This document shows positions 20,990 through 33,015 of a stretch of DNA of 64,000 bases, piece by piece. The position numbers and the translations under genes are program-made. Below the pieces are notes generated by a model. That model was not told the DNA's origin, did no database searches, and saw nothing but the letters and a program-made list of their open reading frames with translations. This DNA is from Ahaetulla prasina. Taxonomy: Eukaryota; Chordata; Lepidosauria; Squamata; Colubridae. Location: the NCBI RefSeq assembly GCF_028640845.1, contig NC_080541.1:140829464-140893463 (forward strand), given 5' to 3'. Each line of letters begins with the position of its first letter. The stretch's first letter is position 1.

Positions 20990-22410
20990 CTAGTTAATAA
21001 TTACAGACCAATCTCATTTGTTGTGTCACCTGCAAAGTCATGGAATCAATCATAAATCAATCCATTACCCTCTACTTAGAGACTAACAACCTACTCTCTA
21101 ACAAGCAATTTGGCTTTAGAAAAAAATTGTCCTGTAATCTGCAACTATTACACTGCAAAAACATATGGACTTCAAAACTTGACCAGGGTAAATCAATAGA
21201 TGCAATTTATATAGACTTTTGTAAAGCCTTCGATTCAGTGGTACCCAACAAGCTACTTCTAAAACTAAAATCTTATAGCATTTCCAGATTCCTGCATAAA
21301 TGGATAGCTGTGTTCATATGAAACAGGCAGCAAGTAGTCAAAATAAGGGACACCTTATCTAACCCTGCACCTGTTAACAGTGGTGTCCCCAAGGCAGCGT
21401 TTTAAGAACCACACTCTTAATACTTTATATAAATGACCTTTGCGATCATATTATAAGCAACTGTATTCTCTTTGTGGATGATGTAAAACTATTCAACACC
21501 ACTGACAATGCTGCTACTCTACAAAAAGTCCTTGACTATGTGTCAGAATGGTCAAATAGTTGGCAACTCCAAATCTCAACCAACAAATGTTCTGTCTTAT
21601 GTCAGCAATATTGGCAAAAAAAAATCAGAATACAAAATACAAGCTGGATGGATACGACCTAACAGATGATCCTCACTCTGTCAAAGACCTTGGAGTACTC
21701 ATCTCAAATGATCTAAGTGCCAAAGCTCACTGTAACAGCATTGCTAAAAAAGCAATGTTAATCTAATCTTGCGTAGCTTCTTCTCCGGTAATATTGAACT
21801 GCAAACTAGGGCATACAAAACTTTTGCCAGACCAATTCTTGAATACAGCTCATCTGTCTGGAACCCTAACTGCATATAGGACACATTAATACAATCGAAT
21901 GAGTCCAGAGATATTTCACAAGAAAAGTCCTCCACTCCTCTGCTCGCAACAAAATACTTTATGTCAGCAGACTCAAAATTTTGGGCTTAGAAAACTTAGA
22001 ACTTCGCCATCTTCGGTCTGACCTAAGCATAGTACATAAAATCGTCTGCTACAATGTCCTACCAGCCAATGAATACTTCAGCTTCAACCAAAACAATACA
22101 AGAGCATACAATAGATACAAACTCATGGTAAACCGATCCAAACTATACTGCAGAAAATACTATTTCAGTAACAGAGTTGTCAACCCAAATCCCCAAAACT
22201 TTAACTTTAGACTGTCTACCGTAGAACTCACCACATTCCTAAGAGGTCTGTAAAGGGTGTGCATAAGCGCACCAGCGTGCCTACCGTCCCTGTCCTAATG
22301 TTTTCTTTTATTCATATCCTTTTATGTATTTATAATTATGTTTACACTTGTATCTGTCATAAAATACATGCTTGACAAATAAAATAAATGAATAAAATAA
22401 ATAAATAAAG
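20990..22410 (+). mobile_element. CR1/L3-type LINE (family A) with RT domain
   Basis: The longest CR1-type copy. It begins with NYRPIS (about 21000), continues with NNLLSNKQFGFRKKLSCN, QGKSIDAIYIDFCKAFDSV (RT motif A) and LFVDDVKLF (motif C with FVDD, about 21466-21492). STNKCSVL and the VKDLGVLISNDLS block (about 21680-21718) follow, then the C-terminal NNTRAYNRYKLMVNRSKL. Frameshifts occur near 21040, 21320, 21400, 21630 and 21765, so it is dead. The 3' UTR GTGTGCATAAGCGCACCAGC and (AAATAAA)n tail complete it. Confidence 0.9.
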
Positions 22411-22411
22411 A

Positions 22412-24640
22412 GCGCTACTTGTTGTAGTGTGAAGTTCTGTTCTTCTCAACACTACACTTCCTCAATACACACTGCCTCTTTGCTTTGACCAGGTCTAGAA
22501 AGAAGCTCCATGGATGACTCTTGGAAAATCTCATCATGGAGAGGATATGCATCTAATTTGATGTAAGTTGGTCTTTATCAAAAATTGAAATTACCATATT
22601 ACAAAATGGTATGTTTTTTGTAAGATGTTTTGTTCCAGGTCAGAACTAAGTCTAAGATTATCTTAGCAAACCCAATTATTTCAACTCCTGCATCATTATC
22701 TTTTCATAAAACAACAACCAGACAGGTTTGAGTGCTTGTGTATCTGAATGTGTTGCTATGAGAGACAAAGTAAACTTTCAGCACTGATTGAACAGGGCTT
22801 CCAATTGTCAGATCTGAGAAAAAACAGGGGGGGTGTCTGAATTCTTATAGGGAATTATGATACCCTACAGTTAGTTTTATATTCTCCTGCTGCTTCAACA
22901 CAACAATAAAAAATAGAACTGAAGAATCTTGCTAAAGAATAAAAGAGTAGTTAAGGTGAATAGTTGTTTACTGCTAAGTCCACAATTATTCTGCTAAGCT
23001 AGACCATCTTAATGATTCTGCTAGATCATTCTGAGATTTGAAGGGATGAGAGTAACTATTTTATACATGTCTTTTGTGTTCAGATGATGACAGCCTGTCA
23101 CCTAATGATTCAAAATTAATCCCGTTCATCTCTTTCTTCTTTCCAAGAGAGAAGACAGCCAACAATTGCCAAATAGACTTTTCCCCTCAAGATCTCTTCT
23201 TGACATTGAAAGCCTTCAAGCATATTAAATATGGAAAGTTATAGCACTAAATTCAGCCATAACATAATTACTTAGAAGTAAGTTGATTGAATTCAATTGG
23301 GATTACTCTTTATCAGGATGTTGCAGTTGATGGAAGTTTGCTATGATGATGGCAGACAGAAAATCTGAGAAGTCTTCATCTCCTAAATCTAGCTGGGTTT
23401 ATACCATCATGGCAGAAGGAGGGAGGATAACTATTGAGATAGTTCCTTATGCCTCTTTGTGGATAGGTCTTGGGGAAACAGGACCTTTCAGTTTAGTATA
23501 TTCATCCAAGATACATCCCAGCTACTCATCACATACTACATAGTAGCAACAATTCTGTATTTCTGTTGCTGTAATAGGGACAGACCCCTTTCTTTCATGA
23601 AAGTGACTTCTCTCAACTTTCGGGATGATCCAATGCATTCCACACAGTTCCTCAATTCATCTCTTACGACTACATTAGTCACTCTTTTACTGCTAATTAA
23701 GGTTAATCAGCAAATAAGAACTTTGGCTTGTGATTATGTGGGTTATAATTTTCATCAGTAACCAGTATTATGGCTTAATAACTTAATTAATGAACCACCA
23801 AAGACTTTCTAACTCTAGAAAATGGAGGAAGGGGGAGGAACTATCTTATGCTGTCATGATATAGTTAAGAAGTTTTCATTCTCTGAACTCCCACTTTGAT
23901 TATATTCCTTGAATACTTTATAGAAATTATACCTCAGCCCCCATCCACCCCCACCACCACCCTTCAAAGTAGAAATAACTGGAATTCTTATCCATGGCCA
24001 TCATGTAGAGTTGACAAACTACATTTTAGAAAGATGTAATCAACTGCAACCATGACTATATTCTCCCTTAATTAGATTATGAACACTGACAAACATAATT
24101 TTTGGAAATAAAATCTCACTGCGTTATGGATAATTTATGTAAATTGATATGGAAGCTGTAGCAATCAGCTTGACATTTGAGTTGTATGTGTCAATAGAGG
24201 TCTTTCTCAGCAGAGCTACACTGTTGATAGCAATCACATATTCTCTGCAGCTCTTTTTATTAAGCTTGGCTAGTTAATACTTCAGTAAGACTCTTTTTAT
24301 GTTGTTCTCTTCTGAACATTTCTTAATAATATACTAAGCAAGCATTTTTTTTTCATTTTAAGTACTGGCAGAGATCCAGAAGCCAACTCCATCAACTGGC
24401 CCAATTTTTTCCCCTCTTTTTCTGTCTCTTTCACATTCCATTTGGTTAATCTTGACCACCTTATTTGGTCCCCTTTTCCCAGGTGGGTCTGCCTGGACCA
24501 GCTGTGCTTTTGCCTTGAGGTAGAAAGCGCCTATAAAATGAAATATAAACAAACCATGAATCCTCCTTTCATCAGTAGGAAGTCAGACAGCAGATCTGCA
24601 GAGAATGACATTCTACCCAAGTTATTATCCATTACTCTTT
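22412..24640. other. Unassigned, probably single-copy
   Basis: About 2.2 kb with no element I recognise and no convincing exon. A CACCC-rich run lies near 23940-23965. Confidence 0.3.
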
Positions 24641-24644
24641 AGAT

Positions 24645-25068
24645 CCGTGATGGCATGCAGAGCCCTCTCTGCGGGCATGTAAGCCATTGCCCAGCTCAGC
24701 TCCACTGCGCATGTGCGCATGCCTCCTGCCACTCAGCTGATTTTCGGGATGCGCAAGGGGTGGGGTGTATCTGGGAGATGCGTGCACTAGCACAGGGAAA
24801 ATTGTGCGCATGTGCAGAGGCAGAGCATGGGGAGTGCGCCATCCTCCCTCCACAGCCCGTTTTTGGGCCTGAGACGCTGCAGGGAGATCTGCTAAGCCAA
24901 AAATGGGGGGGTCATGCACACATGCACAGGGGATGGGGGGAGCATGAGGGGGTCGCCTGTGCATGTGCAGGTGAAACCTGGGGGAGGCGTGCGCGTATGT
25001 GCAGGGGGACACGCATTGCATTACACTTGCATGCGTTTTTGGCACAGGACGAGCCAAAATCATCACTG
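24645..25068. mobile_element. hAT-like element, GC-rich ('gtgatggc' family)
   Basis: The left end CCGTGATGGCATGCAG and right end CAAAATCATCACTG are imperfect inverse copies of the CAGTGATGGCAAACC terminus seen at 49054-49567. The interior shares CATGTGCGCATGCCTCC-like and GCATGTGCAG motifs. The flanks (ctttagat, atttcaac) do not form an 8-bp duplication, so the boundaries are approximate. The long frames on both strands are composition artefacts. Confidence 0.55.
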
Positions 25069-25900
25069 ATTTCAACCAACAGAAATATTTAATGACTTCT
25101 CATAAAGAAAATCTATATAAAATGTTTTATAGGTGGTATCTACCACCTGCTAGATTAGCTAAAATGTTTAAAAATATGTCTAGCAAATTTTGGAAATGTC
25201 ACCAAAAAATGGGCACATTTTATCATTTGTGGTGGACTTGTGTCAAAACTAAAAATTTGGGTAAAGATAAACAGGTGGTTAGAAAAGATGTAGATTTTAA
25301 ACCTGAAGTGTTGTTTTTATTAGGTATAATCAGAGGTGGGTTTCAGCAGGTTCTGACCAGTTCTGGAGAACTGGTAGCAGAAATTTTGAGTAGTTTGGAG
25401 AACTGGTAGTAAAAATTCTGACTGGCCCCACCCCCATCTATTCTCTGCCTCCCAAGTCCCAGCTGATCGGGAGGAAATGGGAATTTTGCAGTAACCTTCC
25501 CCTGAATTGGGGAGGGAATGGATATTTTACAGTATCCTTCCCCTGTCACGCCCACCAAGCCACACCCACCAAGCCATGCCACGCCCACCAAGCTACACCC
25601 ACAGAACTGGTAGTAAAAAAATTTGAAATCCACCACTGGGTATAATATCAGAAGAACTGGATAAGCAAAGTATGTATTTAATATTACATTGTCTTAACAG
25701 CAGCGAGGATTGTTTTTGCACAATATTAGAAAAATGAAGATATACCACGAGATGAAGAAATAGTCAAGAAGATACTAGATTGTGCAGAAATGGATAGATT
25801 GACATTGAAAAGTAAACAGAAAGAGGATGTAGAGTATTATCAAACATGGAACTTATTTTACCCATGGTTGAAAAAAAGGGGTGGAGATTAAGAATGTAAT
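25069..25900 (+). mobile_element. L1 ORF2 C-terminus, interrupted by a MITE
   Basis: Encodes SHKENLYKMFYRWYLPPARL, AKMFKNMSSKFWKCHQKM and GTFYHLWWTCVKTKN, the zinc-knuckle-like C-terminus of squamate L1 ORF2. It then gives KPEVLFLLGII up to the MITE at 25331, and ISEELDKQSMYLILHCLNSS beyond it. Removing the MITE and one target copy rejoins the frame. An early stop follows near 25735. The L1 5' side is cut by the hAT-like element at 24645-25068. Confidence 0.85.
25331..25638. mobile_element. hAT MITE, GGTGGG family, perfect TSD
   Basis: Ends CAGAGGTGGGTTTCA and TTTGAAATCCACCACTG (inverse). The flanks are identical: ggtataat at 25323-25330 and 25639-25646. The element is 308 bp and non-coding, with interior CTGCCTCCCAAGTCCCAGC and repeated CACCAAGCCACACCC. 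Four more members are in the window. Confidence 0.95.
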
Positions 25901-26036
25901 TTGTATTATTAAGTAAATTATATACACAGACAACACGATGTTTATTAAGCACTAAGAAATGTATTTAATAGAAAATCAATTACAAAGAAAAAGAAATATT
26001 TAATGGAAGAACAAGATAAATTGTGATAAAAAGTAG

Positions 26037-26061
26037 ACACACACACACACACACACACATC
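26037..26061. repeat. (CA)n microsatellite
   Basis: AC dinucleotide repeat downstream of the L1 3' UTR region. Confidence 0.9.
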
Positions 26062-27967
26062 TACCACCTGCATCTTTCCAGGGTGTTCCAAGGCAGAGGA
26101 GGCAAGGGAGGTGATGACCCTTGCATTCTAATTTCTAATTTCATTATCTCTCAATTCTTGATTTTTAAAACAAAAAGTCAATTCATTTGATTCAGTGTTG
26201 GCACTTCATAGGTTTTTGAAGCATGTGTCGATTACGCGCAATCATCAAGAAAATTATACACCGTCTGACGAATCAGAACTGACTTCGTTTGCATTTTCTA
26301 TGCTAAGATGAAAATTAGAATACAGTTCTAAATCAGTTTTCATATTCTGTGTTACACGGGGGTCTTCACGGTATTGAAATTGACTTTGGCATGCTGCAAT
26401 GGCATGTGGGAATGACTCTGGGATCCCTTAGGGAATGATCATTTAAGAGAAGGCATAGCCCACAGCTCCGTAACAAGCAGAGATTGAAACTCAGAAAGAA
26501 ACTTCAAAAACTTATCCAGCTGTCAAAGAAATGGTGAGCAATTTATACTTTCAGACTTGCAAGATTCTGTTAATGTAGCCTTCCAATAAAGTAGCATTAT
26601 GAAGAATTAATAGAATCTGGTTTTGTTTACTTATTTTGAAATGTTGACACATACATAGTCTATAATAGACATTTGTTAAAAGGCATAAAGGAGAAAAACT
26701 CTATTGGCAGTATTATTTTTATGTGATTTTATATGGATTATTTTTTTTAAAAAAAGATGATTTATGCAGAAACAGGCTATAACATTTATGAACAAATAGA
26801 TGCAAAAGCGATACAAACCATAAACAGATTGCCCCATCTATTTCAAGCTATCTTTTACAGCAAAAAGTATATTATCATGAAGAAATTAAACAATGGCACC
26901 CTTCTGTTTGCGAGGGGAGACACAGCATATATTCCGCAAGGTATATACATGAGTTTACTGAAGATTAAACTGTAAATTAAATGCAGTCTATTCAAGGAGC
27001 ATTTGTTGGAGTTATGGACATCTCATAATTTAAGACAGCTCTAGGAAATCCTGCGATAGCTTTCAGGCATTCATCACAGAATTTATTCTGTACAGCTTGC
27101 TCCCATATTTTTGCCTTGATGTACATTCAAGCCTCCTGGTCTGTATTCTGACCATTTTCAGAAATGTCAGTCTCTTTTCTGCCGTGCAGAAGTCTCCAGC
27201 ATATAAATCAAATAAAATGTATATATATATATATATACACCATTGATTTATTTATTCTTATAGTTCTGTTCTGCCTTTTTGCTCATAATCTAATTGCCTA
27301 GAGAACTGACACGCTGAAAAAGTGTAAAACCCAAGTAATGTTATGAGCTGAATATAATATATATAGTAAAAAAAAAAAAAATCTCCTAGGCTGAGTATTC
27401 ATACAAAGAAAATGTCCCTTGAACCAATATGATGCCAAATTCAATCCTCTAAGTAACTCTCAATTTGGTGGGCTTCAACAGAAACTTTTCCTTTTCCTCA
27501 CTATTATCAGGTGGTTTTAAAATGCATTGAAATTTGTGATGGTAGTGACTACATATGGTGAATATGTGTGTCTTAGAGTTCATATATTGCTGGCACTCTC
27601 TGAGCTTAGTTTTTGATAGCAGATATTTCATAACCCTATCAGCACAATTTTGGAGAAGGGTTTATTGGTTGACAGGGTTTTTATATATCTTCCTGCTTGC
27701 TTGCTTGCTTTATGTGTGCTTGGATAGGGCGGTCATATAGGTGGGTGCTATTCTGAAAATGATTGATGCCTTTTGGTTGGTAGATTATTTATTGGGCTGA
27801 TAAGGCGGTGATTCTCTTTTATTTCTGTGCTGGTAGCTTCCAGTGTGATTGGTGGGGCTGACAGCTTTGTGATGGGGGTAGCTTGTTGTGTGGGTGTTGT
27901 CTTCCTATGATATTTGAATTCTTATTGGGTTTTGGTTATTATGTTCATAAACAGATGGGTCTAGGTT
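26062..27967. other. Unassigned, probably single-copy; CpG-richer patch at 26225-26530
   Basis: No named repeat. The patch at 26225-26530 holds several CpGs (CGATTACGCGCAATC, CCGTCTGACGAATC) in a CpG-poor context and ends in AAAGAAATGGTGAGCAAT, which resembles an ATG beside a splice donor. That is weak evidence for a 5' exon. A short (AT)n is at 27218-27238. Confidence 0.2.
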
Positions 27968-27975
27968 ATCTAGAT

Positions 27976-28108
27976 CAGGGGTCTCCAACCTTGGTTACTT
28001 TAAGACTTGTGGACTTCAACTCTTTGAGAGTTGAAGAGCTTTGCTGGCTGAGGACTTCTGGGAGTTGAAGTCCACAAGTCTTAAAGTGACCAAGGTTGGA
28101 GATCACTG
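27976..28108. mobile_element. hAT MITE, GGTCTCCAACC family, perfect TSD
   Basis: Ends CAGGGGTCTCCAACCTT and AAGGTTGGAGATCACTG. The flanks are identical: atctagat at 27968-27975 and 28109-28116 (the target itself is palindromic). The element is 133 bp and nearly palindromic around TTGGACTTCAACTC / GAGTTGAAGTCCACAA. Relative at 46188-46292. Confidence 0.95.
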
Positions 28109-28116
28109 ATCTAGAT

Positions 28117-29980
28117 GCTGCTTGATTCTTGTATGATGGGTGAATATTGTTGTGTGTTAGGTTGATGCAATAATGTTGGTCCTTTGATTATTATTATTTT
28201 TTTGATAATTCGGTGGATAGGGTTTAAATCTTCATGTCTTTGATTGTTGCTTGAGTAGTGTGTTGTGCTTCTAAGAGTTTTCTTAGATTTTTTTTTTTTT
28301 TGATGTGGCTCATTCTATGAAGGGAATGTTCTATTAATTAAAATGTAAATTTCAAGAGCTAAAATTCATATTGAATTTACTTGGTTGCAGAGTCACAAAT
28401 GACTAGGCTTAAATTATCCTGCTTCTGGCCTATTATGAGAAGATCTAGGTTGAAAAGGCTGGGAAAGGTAGAGAGAAAGGAAAGAGAAGAAGAGGATGTC
28501 CAGCAACAAGGGGAAGGACTCAGTTATAGTGACAATATGATGCAGTGTAATGAGTGCACCACTGGGAGATTTGAAAGAACAGGTGAGGGATAGATGATAA
28601 TGGAGAAAATCTATCTATGTGGTCAGCAGGAGTCAGAAAAATGATTCGATGGCATATAATCAATCAAAAGTTCCACGAATATCCCAGCGATGGAATGGGA
28701 TCATTTGCTACAAAAATTATTTTCATATATTCTCTTAGAAATGGATAGACATGCCAATTTTCCATTCCTTCAATTATGCAGAAGTTCTCAGTGAACAAAA
28801 GATATGGCTTATCAGTCTAAGATTAGAGACAAAGGATGCTGTCATTGAAAGAGACTCTTGAAATAGAATATAATTGACACAACTCTCTTGATTGTATGAG
28901 AAGCAGCAACTGCAAAATTGCTACCATATTATCTCCGGTTGTATAAATCTATAGTTTACATATAGAGAGATCAAAGCTGCAGCTTTATGAAGGTATACAT
29001 CCAGTCAACAGCCAATTTGGGCCAATCCTGTTTTGCTAAAATAATAATAACTAAATAACAATAACTAAAAAAAAATCAAGCATCAGACTATATGCAAATA
29101 TTCAATAAAACACAGACCTTCTAAAGTATTATTCATTTTTAACATATTGGAAAGAATCATACATAAAAGGATTCATATTTTTAATTAGTTTGTCAGCTAA
29201 ACTTAGGTACTTGATATATATTTTCAAAATCAAAATTTATACATTCCAGTGCTGGAACTGCAAAATAACTTTTAAAAAATGATTTCTTTTTTTAATCTTG
29301 GGTTCATTGTCCTGTTGTTTTCTTTAATTGAATAATTATATTATTCAGCTGTCTTTCACCTAACTAATGAACAAAGTCATTTATCTTGTTTAGAATGTTT
29401 CTTGAATTAATGTCGCATCATGCATGACAATGGCTTTTGAATTTGATGAATCTTCACCAGGTTAACTAATTCTTGAAAGGTTTTAATGGTTAATTTTATG
29501 CCAGCCCTTTAATTAAGTCATATCATAAGCAATTGTTATATTAAAAAAATGAATTCCTTACAACTGCTTCAAAAGCATCCCACAGTGTAGTCATTTGTAT
29601 AAGAAGCCCAAATCTGTATTTTAAATTATCTAGAGCACCTATCATCAGAAAACAAAAACAAAAAAGTTCATTTCTTTATCCATTATGCAACGTTCAGTTG
29701 AATTTGTCCATAGTGTTATAACTGGGATAGAATTTGAAAAAAAATTAACATTTTCAACCTGTTGTTTTTATTTATTTATGTATTTATTTTAGTGAATTTA
29801 TGTGACTGAAGATTTCACATATGTGACTCTGGGTATCTCACAATATTAAATTAATTAATTCAAATTTGTATTAATTAAAAATTAATAAAAGGAAATACAC
29901 TATTATAAAACCAAGTGAATCTGGGGGGAAAAAGATTTCACAGTCACATTTCAATATAGCCAAGTAACCAAGCCAGGTGT
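28117..29980. other. Unassigned; AT-rich unique block at 29230-29600
   Basis: No ORF or named repeat. The block at 29230-29600 is dense in TAATTA/TTAATT-type words and free of obvious repeat, as conserved non-coding elements often are. Conservation cannot be judged from one sequence. Confidence 0.25.
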
Positions 29981-30159
29981 CAGGGCGGATGTTGGCCACT
30001 TGTGGCTCCAGAGCCGCATGTGGCTCTTTGACCCCTCTCCTGTGGCTCCCTGCTGAACCAGTCATGCTACCTGCTCTCCACCCCGAGACACTGGCCCAAC
30101 CCGGTCACACAATCTGCTCTCTACCCTGAGAAGGCACAAGCCTCTTCACAGAGCCACGC

Positions 30160-30428
30160 AGCTGAAGCGCCCCGACCTCCGGACCTTCCGACGTGACCGT
30201 AAGACTTTTTTATTCCACTGAGCAGGGTTGGCCTAAGATACTATTGTTTTAAGTGGGGTTTTATCATTGTTTTTTGAATAATTTTTAATAGGTACTAGCC
30301 AAATTGAATTAGATTTTTATATTGTCTTTTAATTCTGTTTATAAATATTGTTTTTATGTTGGCTGTAAACCAACCTGAGTCCTTCGGGAGAAGGGCAGTA
30401 TAGAAATTTAATAAATACTAATACTAAT
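30160..30428 (+). mobile_element. LINE 3' end (family D)
   Basis: Residual coding block CGACCTCCGGACCTTCCGAC (RPDLRTFR), then the family 3' UTR ending AACCTGAGTCCTTCGGGAGA, AGGGCAGTATAGAAATTTAA and an (AATACT)-like tail. Matches 5815-6106. It sits inside the hAT-like unit. Confidence 0.75.
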
Positions 30429-30699
30429 GCCCATGTGTTTTCTCTGAACTGCCCATTACCAGATGATTTTTGCAATTCCATGTCCTTCACAGGCAGCTCA
30501 ACACCAACTGCCATCCCCTTTGTATCGGCTCAGGAAAGAGGGGAACAGGGAGGAGCAGCTGCTGCCACCAGATGCAGGGAGGGAAGAGCTCCCTGCAGGC
30601 TAAACACCTGAGCATGCAGTTGTGGTAGTGGGAGGAGGAGTCACCACCACCATGTTCCTGCCCCAGGAGGGTATCCAACTTATGTGCATGCAACACAAG

Positions 30700-32020
30700 C
30701 AAGGGAGAGAGATGAGAGAGAGAAAAGGGGAGAAAGAGAGAGAAAGAGAGAGAGAAATGAGAAAATATGGCGGGAGAGAATGAGAGAGAGGAAAGAGAGA
30801 AAAACAAATGAGAGAGAGAAGGGGAGAGAAAGAAAGGAAGGAAGCAAGGAAGGGAGGGAGGGAGGGAGAGGGAGAGGGAGAGGAAAAAGAGAAAAACAGA
30901 AGAGGGAGGGAGGAAAGGAGGGAGGAAGGGTGAGAAAGAGAGAGAAATGAGAAAATATGGTGGGAGAGAATGAGAGAGAGGAAAGAGAGAAACAAATGAG
31001 AGAGAGAGAGAGAGAGAGAAGGGGGAGAGTGAAAGGGAGAGGGAGAGAGAAATGAGAGAGAGCTGGAGGGAGAGAATGAGAGAGGGAAACAAATGAGAGA
31101 GAGAAGGGGAGAGAGAGAGAAAGAGAGAGAAATGAGAAAATGATGGAATGAGAGAATGAAAGAGGAAAAGAGAGAAACAAATGAGAGAGAGAGAAGGTGG
31201 AGAGAGAGAGAAAAATGAGAGAGCTGGAGGGAGAGAATGAGAGAGAGGAGAAAAAGAGAAAAAGAGAAAAACAAATGAGTGAGAGAAGGGGAGAGAGAGA
31301 GAGAGAGAGAGAGAGAAAGAAGAAAGAAAGAAAGAAAAAGAAAGGAAGGGAGGAAGGGAGGAGGAGGGAGAGGGAGAGGGAGAGGAAAAGAGAAAACAGA
31401 AGAGGGAGGGAGGAAAGGAGGGAGGAAGGGTGAGAGAAAGAGAGAGAAATGAGAAAATATGGTGGGAGAGAATGAGAGAGAGGAAAGAGAGAAACAAATG
31501 AGAGAGAGAGAGAGAGAGAGAAGGGGGAGAGTGAAAGGGAGAGGGAGAGAGAAATGAGAGAGAGCTGGAGGAGAGAATGAGAGAGGGAAACAAATGAGAG
31601 AGAGAAGGGGAGAGAGAAAGAGAGAAAGAGAGAGAGAGAAAGGGGAGAGAAAGAGAGAAAGAGAGAGAGAAATGAGAAAATGATGGAATGAGAGAATGAA
31701 AGAGGAAAAAGAGAGAGAAACAAATGAGAGAGAGAGAAGGTGGAGAGAGAGGGGAGAGAAAAATGAGAGAGAGCTGGAGGGAGAGAATGAGAGAGAGGAG
31801 AAAAAGAGAAAAAGAGAAAAACAAATGAGTGAGAGAAGGGGAGAGAGAGAGAGAGAGAGAGAGAGAAAGAAGAAAAGAAAGAAAGAAAAAGAAAGGAAGG
31901 GAGGAAGGGAGGGAGGGAGGGAGGAAGAAGAGCGGGAGAGGAAGAGGAAAAAGAGAGAAAAACAGAAGAGGGAGGGAGGAAAGGAGGGAGGAAGGGTGAG
32001 AGAAAGAGAGAGAGAGAGAG
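30700..32020. repeat. 1.3 kb polypurine (GAGA-rich) array with ~0.5 kb higher-order repeat
   Basis: The + strand is almost purely purine for 1.3 kb. Apart from GA runs, recurrent blocks (GAAATGAGAAAATATGG, GAGAGAGCTGGAGG, AACAAATGAGAGAGAG) recur in the same order. The marker GGAGGAAGGGTGAG recurs near 30920, 31421 and 31988, that is at spacings of about 500 and 567 bases. The 445-508 codon open frames on the minus strand (Ser, Leu, Phe, Pro only) are translations of this array. Confidence 0.9.
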
Positions 32021-32214
32021 AGATCCTTTTCCCACAGAAAACACCAGGAGCCACAAAACCTGGGTAGGCGTGGCTGCAGGGGGTCATGTGACTGGGTGAG
32101 AATGATATTGAGTTGGCCATGCCCATCCAGGTTTTTTGGCTCCCAGTGTTTTCTTTTCTGTGGGAAAAGGATCCAAATGGCTCTTTAAGTGTTTAAGGTT
32201 GCAGACGCTCTGTT

Positions 32215-32745
32215 AGGGCCTTATGGAAGGCTAATGGGGATGAGGCCAATGTGACCTTGGAGAGAGAATATTCTAGAAAAAACATGACAGAAAAAACCTC
32301 TGCTCATGGCCCAGGTAGAAGCAATTAGAAAGAGATAATCCCACAACTAACACAGCCATTTAGAGTGCCAGCTAGCTCATACCAATATGTATTGTATTAT
32401 TGAATATGAAGTAGACCAGATTCACAAACCTCCTGGTAGATTAGACTGAAACTTCTATTCTGGTTGGAATTATGGAAGTTGAAATCCAACACATTGGGAA
32501 TTTACTGGTATATCTATTTGAATACTTTTCATTTGAATGCACTGACGCTCAGACGAGGTCAATATTAGTCATCCAAGAGGATGTGCACGGTGGTGTCACA
32601 TTATAAAGCCTGGTGTGACACAAAGAACAAAAAGGATGGCTCTGTGTCAAGGTGTCACCAAACTTACAATGCTATTTCTTCATTGTGGTTACCTGAGGTT
32701 GCCTATAGATATCAGACATCTATCCATTCTTAACAATTCATCTAG
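32215..32745. other. Unassigned sequence
   Basis: No gene or named repeat seen. Confidence 0.25.
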
Positions 32746-32747
32746 AA

Positions 32748-32881
32748 CAGGCCTGTCAAACTGGCGACCCACAGGCTGGATGCGTCACATACAGTCTATG
32801 GCTACCACAGCTCCTCAAAGGCAAAAAACATCGCAATACATCACAATATCTCAAGTGATGCAATTGAGTTTGACACCCATG
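32748..32881. mobile_element. hAT MITE, GTGTCAAAC family, TSD 7/8
   Basis: Ends CAGGCCTGTCAAACTGG and GAGTTTGACACCCATG. Flanks atctagaa (32740-32747) and acctagaa (32882-32889) differ at one position. The element is 134 bp and non-coding. Confidence 0.85.
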
Positions 32882-33015
32882 ACCTAGAACAAAAAAGGTT
32901 TGAATGAATAAATCTATTGTATTCATCCACAAAGGGCTTAATAATTATAATGAAGTCTGAACAATTAAGAGATTGAGAAACATACACACGCTAAACATAA
33001 AAAAAGCATAAATAG

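Larger units (their letters stand above)
29981..32212. mobile_element. hAT-like element (GTCGGCAACC family) holding a LINE insertion and a polypurine array
   Basis: The left part has GTGGCTCCAGAGCCGCATGT and GGCTCTTTGACCCC. The right part reads AAATGGCTCTTTAAGTGTTT and AAGGTTGCAGACGCTCTG. These are the two known ends of a vertebrate hAT group with terminus CAGGGGTCGGCAACC. Near the right end is an inverted repeat (32022-32073 with 32113-32173). No transposase is visible. The flanks ccaggtgt and ttagggcc do not match, so the limits are approximate or the element is rearranged. Confidence 0.6.

Noticed and set aside
24637..25076. 8-bp target duplication for the hAT-like element at 24645-25068
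   Set aside because: Flanks ctttagat and atttcaac match at only about half the positions; boundaries left approximate.
24632..25092. Two opposing ~145-codon frames rich in Cys, His, Ala
   Set aside because: Both strands open over a GC-rich hAT-like repeat with CATGTGCG-type motifs; no conserved domain. The Cys/His content comes from the repeat.
30487..32126. Open frames of 445, 458 and 508 codons on the minus strand
   Set aside because: They contain almost only Ser, Leu, Phe, Pro, Ile and His because they translate the polypurine array. All three frames are open together, which real genes do not do.
29973..32220. 8-bp target duplication for the hAT-like unit at 29981-32212
   Set aside because: Flanks ccaggtgt and ttagggcc do not match; the unit may be two broken copies.
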